Translations under genes and position numbers: made by a program | Part shown: in pieces, positions 1-11,300 of the stretch | Layout: every line of letters begins with the position of its first letter | How positions within the stretch are numbered: position 1 is the stretch's first letter | Assembly (NCBI GenBank): GCA_013433145.1 | Contig: CM024175.1 | Location: forward strand, 620,001-684,000 | DNA length: 64,000 bases | From: Ascaris suum | Lineage: Eukaryota > Nematoda > Chromadorea > Rhabditida > Ascarididae | Direction of reading: 5' to 3' | The notes under the pieces: generated by a model | What the model was told of the DNA's origin: nothing | Database searches by the model: none | Seen by the model: only the letters and a program-made list of their open reading frames with translations

Positions 1-1180
1 TGTCACACGTAGCAAAGCAAGAGGAGTTTCGCCCTGCACGCACACATTAGCATAAAGAAAACTTTGATGAGTGAGAGCGCTGGTTCTTTCCGATCTAGAT
101 GCCTCTTATAAAGGCTCCACACTAATGAATCATTTACTTCCATGAAAAGTAGACAAACAGCTTTCCCACTGCAGTTTCGTGCGAGTGGAACCAAAATGGT
201 TCGGCGAATGGGCCTCCGCTTCGGTCCTTCTGGTAGCGGTTTCCTATTGCAACACTTCAACAGGTAAGTAGCTATTGGAAATATTTTACTATCTGTCCCT
301 CCACCTGTCTAGTCAGCAGTTTTACTACCTGTGCAACAAATTTACTGAACTTTCGCTGCGGGCAAGAGATGTGGTAGGATCTGAGCGGATGTCTTCTCAT
401 TTGTGGAGGCTGTTGTTGAACGAATCAGCTCATGGCTGAGCGGAAACTGCCGGTCGTCATCAGTAGTATTGTTTCATCTGACGTTAAGTAGATATAATAG
501 GGAACTAGCAATGCAGAACCTACGGCAAGATGCCTCACATTTTTCTACCTGCGTACCTGCGTGTGCATACCAATCTCGTGGGAAATCCTCCGCTTCACGA
601 TCTATGTTTTATTCCTTCTGCTTTCTTACTTTTCGTTATTCTTTCCAAGAATCGCATGCACCTATGTTTTACACTGAAAGTGGTAGCGGTTACAGGTAGG
701 TGACAGACGAATGCGCATCACATGTATGAGATCGAGCAAGAGCAACGTTATATAAATCGCATGTGGAAAAGATGTGAGGCAGCCTTTGTGTGAGAAGTAT
801 GAGGTGCTGTGATATGCACCTAGACCACTTATTTTCTGTCGTTTCAGATGCAGTGACAACACGGAGCAAATCTGCATTGGATGTGAAATTAGATTTGGCT
901 GCTTTGGTGATATTTTTGACTAAAAGCTGAAATTTCTCCTGTGTAATAGGTCTCCTATGTGATAGGCTCATCGGCTATGAGGAAATGGCCTTTTCCCACT
1001 GATGCCTTCCTTCATGTGTCGATCATTTCGAGCTTTTTTTGCTCACGGACATGCATATAATAATACTGTCTTCTGATCGCGCATCGCCGTAGTTCCTCAA
1101 TAAACATACTTTCTTCGTCTGAGTGACTTGATCGCTATTCCCAATAGATGCCCGGCATCCTATTTCAGGCTAGTTGAGTG
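1..1180. other. Intergenic, no supported gene
   Basis: Short open frames exist on both strands, but none has a recognisable domain or a convincing pair of splice sites. A minus-strand frame at about 830-970 (EKFQLLVKNITKAAKSNF) has a protein-like composition, but no clear donor or partner exon was found. Confidence 0.4.
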
Positions 1181-1191
1181 ATATTTTTCAG
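1181..1191 (+). promoter_or_regulatory. Leader 3' splice acceptor of peptide gene 1
   Basis: ATATTTTTCAG lies so that exactly 39 nt (beginning GTGACTT) separate it from the ATG at 1231. Gene 2 has an equivalent acceptor with the same 39-nt spacing. It could be a spliced-leader trans-splice site or the end of a 5' UTR intron; the sequence alone cannot tell which. Confidence 0.5.
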
Positions 1192-1230
1192 GTGACTTCA
1201 CCAAGAGCCAACAGTTATCAACGTTGAGAA

Positions 1231-1796
1231 ATGGCGAAAACCTCAACGATATGGATCATTATTTTGCTTGCCTTGTGTGGTTTCACTGCGGCGTTTCCCC
1301 CGAGCCTTATCGAAAGGTTTGTCTGGATGTTCAACTAAGAACCAATCATACTCTAACAATAGCTACGAACGAAACGTCATCAAGGCAGGATCACTCTCCT
1401 GGCTTGCTGCAGCATTAGTTGTTCTCCAGTCAGTAGTGCGCTGCCATAAGGATAAGCTTGAAGGCCACCGCAGCAGCAACCTTGCTGCTGCAGTGACCTT
1501 TATTCTTCAATGATGAGATTCGTGATAACAATTTCGGCCATGCTACACAGGAGCGTTCTGAACTCGGTTTACAGGAGGATCGGCGCTCTTGCTCTTGCAA
1601 AAATGCTTTATTTTTCAGCATGCGCTTGAAACGGCAATCTGCTGCGTATGTACCAAGCTCGTGCAACACTTGTGGTGAACTGGGGTATGGCCGGGGCCTT
1701 GGCAGCTACTTCTACGGGCAGATGGGTGGTGGCGTCAACAACAACTACGGTGGCACTAATATCGGCAAAATTAATGTGAAGAACATCAACGCGTAA
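1231..1796 (+). CDS. Peptide gene 1: secreted YGGG/NNYGG precursor
   Basis: Two exons, 1231-1316 and 1619-1796, joined across a 302-nt intron (AAAG|GTTTGT ... TTTTTCAG|C, phase 2), give an 87-residue precursor. Residues 1-21 form a signal peptide (MAKTSTIWIIILLALCGFTA). A short propeptide ends in the cleavage site MRLKR, and the mature part is 53 residues beginning with Gln. It contains a Cys pair (SCNTCG) and the family core YFYGQMGGGVNNNYGGTNIG. Exon lengths (86 and 178 nt) and intron phase are identical in genes 2 and 3, which is the main support for the model. The peptide ends in Ala, unlike most paralogues, which end in Gly. Secretion and cleavage by a furin/kex-type convertase are inferred. 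The function is not recognised; a role as an epithelial antimicrobial or signalling peptide is speculation by analogy with nematode NLP peptides. Confidence 0.82.
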
Positions 1797-4638
1797 AGCA
1801 TTCCACGTGCGGTGCGGCAGATCGTGGTTTTTAATGGTGAAGCGGCATTAAGAGAGAAGGAAAATCACGTCGGCTTTCAATTACTTGCAGTGCTTTTTGA
1901 ACATGACGGTGCATAATAGACATAAATGAAACAGGTTCCTTAATGCGAAAAATGCACAAAACGAGAGTATTGTAAGCGTGAACAGATGCCTAGTCCGCTT
2001 CCACAGATACACTGTCCATGATAAGAGGAGATAAAACTGCTGTTTGTAGAGATGGATGGGTCAGCTTTTCTGAATCATTGACTCTTCCTTACAAACATGA
2101 CACAAGGCGTAGACATTTGAAGGTACTGGCAACCATAGATGAAGAGCAGAAATATGGAAAAAGTCCTAAAGGCTAACTGTACAGGCCTCACAGCAGTCAG
2201 CATGCTTCGGTTAAGATTGGCGCTCTGCCTCATACAGCGGAAAAAAAGTGAATGACCCTATTTAAAAAAATCTAGATTCCTTATGGCTTAATGTGCGTAC
2301 ACTTCGCAAAAAGACATTAGAAGGAAGCACCAAAAATTCCTGGTAACTATTTCGAATACGACTATGAGAACATGCTGAGGTTCGATGGATGTCGCTTGAA
2401 TTTAAAGTTGTGATGATGAATATGCCTCTATGATTGCTAGTCTTGAAGCGCTTTCAGATTTCTGCCAATTGTCCTTCAACTCAACAAATCGTCGGAGGAA
2501 GTTAGAAATGGTCTAGTATGCACAACTCAAAAATGTTATTATGTAGAGCGAATTCATACTAGTCTTGGTGACCGTGGTGAGCAAAAATTTAATGTTCAGC
2601 TCATAAGAACATAAGATATGACCATATGATCGTAGTTTGTGCCATTCAGTGATGCCCTACGCATTCTTGTTGTGGAGCAGTCAGGAATCATACATTTCAA
2701 AACCTGCTCGTTTTGACTACATAGTTGCACTCCCCACCACCCCTCCCCCTTCCCCCCATTTTACAAGGAACAAAACCGTCTTTGGCATATTATTTTCCCT
2801 AATAATGTTCTGTGCTGACATCGGTAATCAGAGAGGAGACAATGCAGAGTTTTCCTTCAGACACCTGCAAATCTCTCCTCTCGTCTCGAACGGTTGACCA
2901 CCACGAAGGAAAAACGAACACGAAGTGCAACAAGACAACTGCCATCGAATCCTATTTGCAGTGCTGGGCGCGACCTAGTCCAGTACATGAATTTGAATTT
3001 CAGCTAGCTGCAGTAAATTCGACGATTTACGCACGGAAGCTGGCGAAAGTCTCATATGCGTATATAATCTCCCAGTTGTAGAGTTGTGGCTACTAAGGCG
3101 TGCAGAAAACGTGATTTTCCAAAATTTTCCCAACACTTTCTCAACTTTTTGAGATCAATCGAAGGAGCTTATTCGAGAATGTCAAAAAATGCCTATCTTT
3201 AGCTTCAATGAAGCTTTCTTTCCAAGGTCCGAGCTAATTTAAAAATCATTTCCTTTGCTAGGTGTTCCTATTCACAGTCTTGCACTTGCTAAGCAATCAT
3301 CAGCTCGTACAGTGTTTGGCCTCCATTTGTGTCATAACAAGAATTTATTAAAGACCTTGCCTGATTTCTGTCTGTGTCATTTTTGTCAATCACAGAGTAG
3401 TTCTTAAAGAACATGATTGGAAATCTATGGAAGCCAATGAGTGAGTCGATAGAAATAGTTTCAGTGACTGCTAGAAGATATATTGCACCGAGGATTTCAG
3501 CATTCTACAGCCTCAGTTTCATTTGAAATTGCTGAAGCTTGATGTCATCTGTTTGAAGCTGATGTTTTGAGGACACTAAACGATTTCACTTCATGTGATC
3601 GATCGAATGCGTTATAAATGAATCTCGAGAGTTATTAAACTGGGCATCGTGTTTAGAAACGCCAATACGCATGATGTTTTCATATGGAGTCCCGGTTCTT
3701 CTCGCTTTAAACTCTGCCAATGCTACTATTCTCGCGATCGTTTTCACAACTTTTCGAGAGTCAACACTTCGTTTGCTACAAGAATGTACACGCGGCTGAA
3801 AAATACTTTTTAGTGTGAACGTTCTCGAAGATAGGAACAATGAGTAGCGATGCTCTCGATATCGCAAAACAATGCAGCTGATGTGTTGTTCGTTTGCAGA
3901 AGAAAAAACTCCTAGGAAAGGAGTTGGCAGAATTCTTAAAAACGGAGAGATGGTCCATGGAGATATCTGAGGTACTTTGAGTACAGCAAGCAATCCGACG
4001 GCACTCCAGACTTCAGCAGATGCGACTTGGTGTGCGAGAGTAAAACGCGTTTCGATGTAAAGGATTGATGCCATAAATCAGGTTGATTGTACAAGTGCCA
4101 TGATGCATTTGTTTGGACTAAAATATACAGCCCCTATTGTTCTAATTATGCGGACATGATATTTCAGTCAAAAAAGAAATCACCAGTATTCAAATCATAC
4201 CGTATTCTGTTAGAACTATGCACTTTTCACATTTTTGTATACTAACACACTTCGAAATCTAAAGGCATTATGTTCTCGCAAGGTGGACCGAAATGAAAAG
4301 ATCATCATATGAAATTGCATCTTTCCATACATCGTTACGAGGAAACAGAGTCGCTTTGAATATAGTGCATGAAAATACGTCAATTTTCTTTGTCATTTCC
4401 AAATTACAGAAGTGTTTAAGCAACCAAGCATGCGAAGTTGATTAAATTACCACCCATCTCAAGGAATAGTAGAATGAATTCTGGCCAGAAGAAAAAAGTT
4501 TTATTTCTGCAGATCATACATAGCTACGTTCGAAATGCATTGAAAATGATCGAAAGCCGAAGTGATGTATTCAAGCCATCAAACGCCGTTGCCGCACACC
4601 TCTCACCATTGTTTTCCGCTGCATTTCATAAAAATGCC
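1797..4638. other. Spacer between convergent peptide genes 1 and 2
   Basis: It contains the 3' UTRs of genes 1 and 2 and a C-rich tract near 2.74 kb. The longest open frame (3586-4074, minus, 162 codons) has no recognisable domain, signal peptide or conserved splice sites and is not called as a gene. Confidence 0.45.
2732..2757 (-). repeat. G-rich tract with quadruplex potential
   Basis: On the minus strand this reads as several runs of four or more G separated by one to three bases, which meets the usual four-run criterion for a G-quadruplex. It is one of three such tracts in the window. Confidence 0.5.
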
Positions 4639-5293
4639 TTATCCGCTGACGTTCTGCACATTGATGCTGCCAATATTAGTGCCACCGTAGTTGTTGTTGT
4701 AACCGCCACCATAGTGACCATAGAAGTAATTGCCAAGGCCATGACCATACCCCAAATTGCCACAAGTGCTGCATGAGCCAGGTACGTAAGCGGGAGACTG
4801 CCGCTTTAAACGCGCACTGAAAAATAAAGGCGAGGTTGTGAGGCAACAGACGCTTTCGCGATTGCAATCTAGGACCTAAGCGGTGATCTGCAGTGAAGCT
4901 GAAATTGTTTTGAGGATCTCACTACCGAAGCATGAAGGTAATAGCACAGATATTAAATCTACATCAGCACAGATGTGCGAAGGGCAGTAGACAACCACGA
5001 AATGTGCTATCAAATTGATGCTAAGCATGCGAAGTTTGGTTCTTGACTATTTCCAAGCCGCAATTGGCTCCGTGATGGCAGTCAATTATTTTGAAGGAGA
5101 GGCTTATGTATTTGAAATGATGCAGATCTGTCCATGTTTTTTCACTACGTCAGATGTCGAAAAAGAAACTTCATCTGATCGTTTATCGGCGTGGGTTTTT
5201 GACAAACCTTTCTGGAAGGTTAGAAGGAAACGCAGCAGTGAGTTCAGCCAATGCAACCAAAACAATGATCCATCCTGTCAAACTTTTTGTCAT
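4639..5293 (-). CDS. Peptide gene 2: secreted YGGG/NNYGG precursor
   Basis: Exon 1 is 5208-5293 and exon 2 is 4639-4816, separated by a 391-nt phase-2 intron (AAAG|GTTTGT ... TTTTTCAG|T). The product is 87 residues, the same length as gene 1 with the same exon sizes. It has a signal peptide (MTKSLTGWIIVLVALAELTA), a propeptide ending ARLKR, then a 53-residue mature region starting QSPAYVPG. This region includes the Cys pair SCSTCG and the core YFYGHYGGGYNNNYGGTNIG. The last residue before the stop is Gly, so C-terminal amidation is possible. The propeptide (AAFPSNLPES) is close to that of gene 1 (AAFPPSLIES), so the two are recent paralogues, here convergent. The function is not recognised. 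Confidence 0.83.
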
Positions 5294-5332
5294 TTTGCGG
5301 CACCGGCCCCCGTCCGCTGCCGCTGCAATCAC

Positions 5333-5342
5333 CTGAAAATGG
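5333..5342 (-). promoter_or_regulatory. Leader 3' splice acceptor of peptide gene 2
   Basis: On the minus strand CCATTTTCAG is followed by a 39-nt leader beginning GTGATTG and then the ATG at 5293. The leader length equals that of gene 1, although most of the leader sequence is not conserved. Confidence 0.5.
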
Positions 5343-8300
5343 ATCACTTAATCGCTCGAAATAAACGCCCAGTAACGGAGTTAACTGATGCGAGTTCAAT
5401 AAAAGACATGGGCGAAGAGAAAATCTGAAAAGCATGCCATATTTATATGATGCGAAGGATAAACGCTCTAAACAAGTGAGCATGAAGGCAGGACAGCAGA
5501 GTAGGAAGCGTAAAACATTGTCGTAACCAAATTACATACGTTCCGGGAAAATTCCAGTTTTTACTTGGAAATATAATCGTTGCCAAAGAAATCCCATGAC
5601 GTCCACATGAGAACATCGTTTCACGACATCAGCACTGGCAACATGGACAGCAAACTGCTAGCATGATCTGATGACATGGTGGCTTATGAGTAGCACACTA
5701 ATAGCATTCTTATAAGTATTTCGCGAGAGGTATATTTAGCTCTCATCACCTCTATGGGGCAACCACGTCTATCTTTCCGACTAGCCACAGGGAGTGATTT
5801 TTGTTCCGCGAAACAGTGGCACAGAGATTGCTCAGGAAGAAAAGATAGCTGATTTGAATAAAAAACAGTGGAATTGAAACGCAAATCGTGAAGCTGGGGA
5901 TTTTCCGTTTTCACATAATGCATGGACGGCAACTGGTCTGGAATCCGCCAAGGTTAGCATCATATTCAACAAACATGAATTCAGATGCTAATGGTAGAGA
6001 AGCGCCTTTGGATTGCGACGCATAGATTTCTCCGGCAACGGTATTCATTAATGATGAAACACATGATGAGATTCCAGAATCTTCCTAAAGCCAACGCGTT
6101 TATATTCAGCAGCTTCTGAAGGTGCTGAATAGCGGCGGATCATCGGTGTGTAGGATGGTACGTGACTCAAACGCAAATATGGAGTGAATTTTAAGGACAC
6201 AATGTGAGGTGCGATGCCATCCAAAAAGGATCACAGATTCAAAAGAGTAGCCAGCTATAGCTCCTTCGGTTGACTAAAATGACTGCAAATGTATCACCTC
6301 AGATGATGACATATTTCCGTGCGATAAGGACGATGTAGATGACTTCGAAAATGCGAGCAAAATATCGACGCTTTATGATGTGCAGCTGCATGAAGGAATG
6401 AGCAGCATAGCTTATTTGCTGCGACTGCCGCCAAAAGGCAGTGAAAAAGTTTAGGATGGCGTAGAAGAAGCTGACGCAATGATGGCGTCCACACGGGGAT
6501 TCTGGGGAAGGCAGGTGACCGGAGAAGTGTTATGGCCGACAATACCGGTTGGAACGCACTCTGTTACTCTAACTACGTCGTTGAGGACGGAATTGCTGTG
6601 AGTTTCTTTGAACCATGAAATTAAAGCAAAACATAGACGTCTTCTTCGAGAAATGAGGCTAGAAAAAAAAGCAAATTTCTTTCGCATTTGTTCATGCACA
6701 TCACAAAACAAATGGATGCGAAAATAACGATGTAAATATTGTCTTTGTGGTCGAAAAATGCTGAAATAGCATAACAGCAACGCTAGAACTATGATGCGAT
6801 ATACAGCCATAGAACATTCGGTTTTTTGAAAAGTGATGTAAGCGTGGTATTGAAGTATTTTTAGAAAGAAGTGAAAGTGCGATTTTACACCCAAAGATCT
6901 TGAATCAATCTCAACAGCGGCAATACATCGCATGGAAAGTGATGCAAGCACCTTGGTGAACTATTCACGATGCCCTCACAGAACTCATGTGAGATGGACA
7001 AAATTCAAATAGCAGTATTTTGGTCTAAGTTAAATATTTCTAAATTCTTCCGAAATCCCCCCCCCCCCCTCTATCATCATTATTTCCGAACCGTTCCCCT
7101 GCTTGACTTTTCTTCATTAAAAAAAGATGAAAGTTGCCCCTCGCAAACAAAGTTGAATTATGAGTAAATGGAAGCAAAAGACGTGACATCAACGCCACAG
7201 TAGCTTGTCGAAGAGAGACGGAGAAATGCGATGCCAAGTAGCAAACGACTATACCTGAAGCAAAACCGGTTCAGCGGCAAACGTTTGTTTCACTTGTCAT
7301 CGATAACAGTGGCGTAGCTTTTCTAAGCGATGCACTTTTATACTTTTTGTTCCCTTCTTATGTTCGATGTTAGAAGGTATCATCGGCACACAAATAGTTC
7401 AACGCGTTCTCAGTTGCCAGCCGTGTGCAAGTATGCAAGTACGCGATCTAACTGCAAATCACAGCTCTGCCAGTGTGTACCAGGTTCGGCAGGCAAAGCG
7501 TTCAGCGACGACCCATTTACTGCAAATTTGTGCTCATGTTTAACTGAAATCCTCGAAAATTCCCTGTGCTAATTGTAGCTACCTTCCAAGCAATATTAGT
7601 CGCTGTTATTCCTGACTGGTAACAATTTGCTAATATGCAGTACTTACATTCCTCCCCGCAGGAAAGTTTTTTGTCATTTGTATGAAAAGTGACAACCAGA
7701 ACATGTACTGAGTGACTACCAGAAGTAAGCTAATGCTGAGAGGCATGTCGTCTGGCGGGTGCGCATTCATCTTGACATGTATATTCTGCGCATGGGTTTC
7801 GGTTGTCAGTGGTAGTTTATGGTAAGTGAGCAAAATTATCTTGTCCATGTGCAAAAACCGCCACGGACTCCTCATCGCCCAATTTAAACCCTAAATAATT
7901 CTTTGTGCAAGGCAACATCACTTTCGACCAAACAACTTTTGCTTATAGTCCGTGACCTTTGCGTGCGTGCAAAACGAATGGACAGTTTTTGATATTGCAA
8001 AGGTTTTGTGCAAAAAGGACACATGTAGGACAACTTGAGAGAGACAGAAGACGATGGAACGGACAACGGCTCATACATTAAAAAAGTCATGAGTACGCGG
8101 CTTTCTTGCTCACTGAACAGTCATGGGGTTATCTATGATAACTTTGAGGAGATACAGGAGACGTTTTCTCAGATGCAGCCTGAAATATAAACAGCAAAAG
8201 TTTTTTGGTCCGGTCGCTGCCAGAAGGCACGGCTGGGGTAGTGAGGGGGAAGGTTTGCTATTAGGGGCCGGCACTTTTCATATCATAGCAGCTACAGCTG

Positions 8301-11300
8301 TTTACGTATTTTGCTAACGTTACACTACAGAAAGAATGAATTCTATGGCAGCTGAGTGAATGCAGCAGCATGAATAAGTGAACACAAGTGAACACAGAGG
8401 TAGATAGTAAATTCTTCATTGGGTATGATGAAATCTATATCGCACAGCTCCGGAACAGTAACCACTTTCCGCACTGAAAGGGCTACATGGGAGACAAAGC
8501 TCCAATGAGTCGGGAGTTTACGAAAAGAAGTCTGCATAATTTGTGCAGATCTGACTAGAAAAGTTAAGCTAGGAGCTTCTAGAAGTATTCACTGAGAGCA
8601 AAAATAGCGTCTCATATGTTTATCATCAAGAATTTTATTAGCGCAGACTCTTTCAGCGTGCGTTCCATTATGTCGACGCAATTTCGACACAATAACATTT
8701 GGCAAGAGCTATTCTCGCCTATGGGTTTGCTGGGGTAGAGGCATTTCTCCAAGAACGTATACGACTTGGATAAGAAACTCATCGGTACCATTTAAGTAGT
8801 GACAATCACATCTATCTTGAAAAGCAGCTAGATTAGCGCATTTTTCGAATTGCTACCACGCAAATCTCGCAATGAGCTCGACCAAGTGTAACGGTTCGCA
8901 GCGTTCATGTTATATTAGGTTTTGAATAAAGTGCACCATTTTTGAGCACTAGTGACTTCTTATATCGCAATCTAATTGGATACTTCTAATGCCATTCCAT
9001 ATTTCAAGTCTCAAACCAGTTGAGATTCCAGTGAATGAAATCAGGGGAATAGTACGGCTGTCCTGCAAAAATACGCGCACATCAGAGACTCGGGTGAGTG
9101 TAAAGGCTAGTCCGTGGTCTTCATGTCTAGCTTGCACTGCCCGATGGCAAGAATATTCCCGAAACTTGCCTGAAACTCTTGAAAAATATTCTGATCACAA
9201 CATTCTCCTCCAGCAATAGATTCAATGGTCTTGCAGTATGTCGTTAGCTTGCATGTTGAAATTTCAGACATTTCCTTAATTTGTCATGGAAGTCGTCAAT
9301 GTGACCCTTCCTCATGCTTCCACTTTCCTCGCTTAAATCATATGGCTAAACCAACATGGTTCGGACGTAATCGTGGGTGAAAATTTCATAAAATTACGAA
9401 GATTTGATAAGTTTATAAGCTGTAACTGTCATAAAATAGGAAACATAGATTGTCGTTTATGAATGTGACCAGTGTGTTCAACATCACTCAGCGTAAATGG
9501 AACGATTGAGCAAGGCCACACTAGTGAGCACGATTCTTTTGCCGAGTTGACAATAAAAGGTTACAAGTTTCATTGAGTGAAAACGGCAGAATACAAGCGT
9601 CTCGCTGACGATCTTTTTTTTTCTCTTGTCATTTGCACTATAAATTAAGCTTACGGTGCAATGTCGTTCCACTAACACAACAACCGGAAAGAGGTTTTAT
9701 TGCTTAAACGCGCCGCAAAATTCTCAAGCAAGCTTTTGATGCAAGTGATCGTATCCGCTTCGAAAACAACATCGATCATATCATTATAGATGGAGATGTG
9801 TGAAAGCTTTTCGCTTTATCCGAATGCCAATAACTTTGTTTGGGACGACGCCAAGTGTTGTAACTCTAGCAGCGACAACCTTGAGAAGAGACTGAGCGGG
9901 GCGCGAGAAGACACGGAGATAGTCGAAGCCGTTTAGGCACCACAGCTCATAAAGAGCAAACTGGAGAAGGCAAGGCGTCCCAAGACATCTGTCGGTCGAA
10001 GAGCCGTCGATGGAGAAGACTGACTCACTCCGACTGGCTGAGGCCCGCCTTATATAGGATTCAGGCAGATCAAAAGCACATAATTCGATCAATGACATGG
10101 CGCGAAGAATAATGCTATAAAAGCAAATTGTTCACTGTTACATCACAAATGGATGTCTTGGGTTGGCTCTTTAGCACATACACAACACCAAGTAAAGGGT
10201 CTCATTTATGGCTTTCATGATACCTATGACATTTAGTCATTCCCCTTCCTGCTTCTGGATTTATCTGTCGAGGCTGAGATACAAGGTAAAAATATCAGCT
10301 CATTGTTTTTACGTCAGTAATTTGACCTCCATATACGTTTTTGGAAGTATTGGATGAGATCTAAGTTATGTTTCACAATGATCTGCCGACTTTCGCGGAG
10401 CGCTTAGGCATTCAGATGTGCTGTGAAGTTGTGCTCATTTTAAGCAAGTCAAAACCTTCATACTTCACCTGTTAACTTATAAAAATCCTTCACAGAATTG
10501 ATGACTCATAAAAATGCTTGCTAGGATAGGTAGAATGCAAAAGTGCACACAGTGGCAACTCGTCTGGCATGTTTCTGCAATTACTACCGCATTTGTGTTC
10601 ACACTAAGGTTTCGAAGGTTGACAAAAGCTCACGTAAACTTACTGAAATTAAAACTTAAGATAAGAGACAGGATAACACAGTCTATGTGGCATTGAGCAG
10701 GTACTTCGCGCCTTAAAGAGACCATAAAATCAGTCACAGGTTGCACCTCGGGATCGCCTGCGGTTAGCCAGGACGAGAATCACAGTGACATCTATGCTTC
10801 GAGGCGATAAAAGTGGGGTGGATGAGAAATCAGATAGCCAGATATGGATAACTGATGAAATTTTGAGGTACTATGATTATTGTATGGCTTTGGTGTCGAA
10901 ATTTTTATGCGCTTTGGAGGGTGCATTCCTATTGCTGGCAGTTTCTCAGCCGGGATATTCTTCGTGAAACTGTTTTTCGTGATAAGATGATACAGCTGGC
11001 AAAATTTTCTGGTTCAGTTCACGCCTTTTCATCTGCTAGGCGTTAATATCACGACTACGTCGTTTGCTCACCGAGCAAGGTAGTGTTTTTAGGATGATAT
11101 CTGGCAACAACAGGACAACCATCGTTATCTCGGCCTGGCGTTTCCTTTAGGCTAAATGCGATTCGTCTCTCTTTCATTGATGCTTTTTCAGACAGGTGGA
11201 AACTTTTTACTCAAAGGCTTCCTGGAACAGAAATGGGAAAACAACAATGATTTCGTTCGACGATAAAGCAGCGATTATTAGCGTTTTTGATTTCTTCATT

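Noticed and set aside
3586..4074. 162-codon minus-strand open frame
   Set aside because: No signal peptide, domain or splice context, and no paralogue next to any other peptide gene. Frames of this length are rare but possible by chance in 64 kb.
6451..6951. 166-codon minus-strand open frame with a Cys-containing tail
   Set aside because: Composition changes along the frame and neither half has a recognisable domain. A terminal exon cannot be excluded, but nothing positive supports it.
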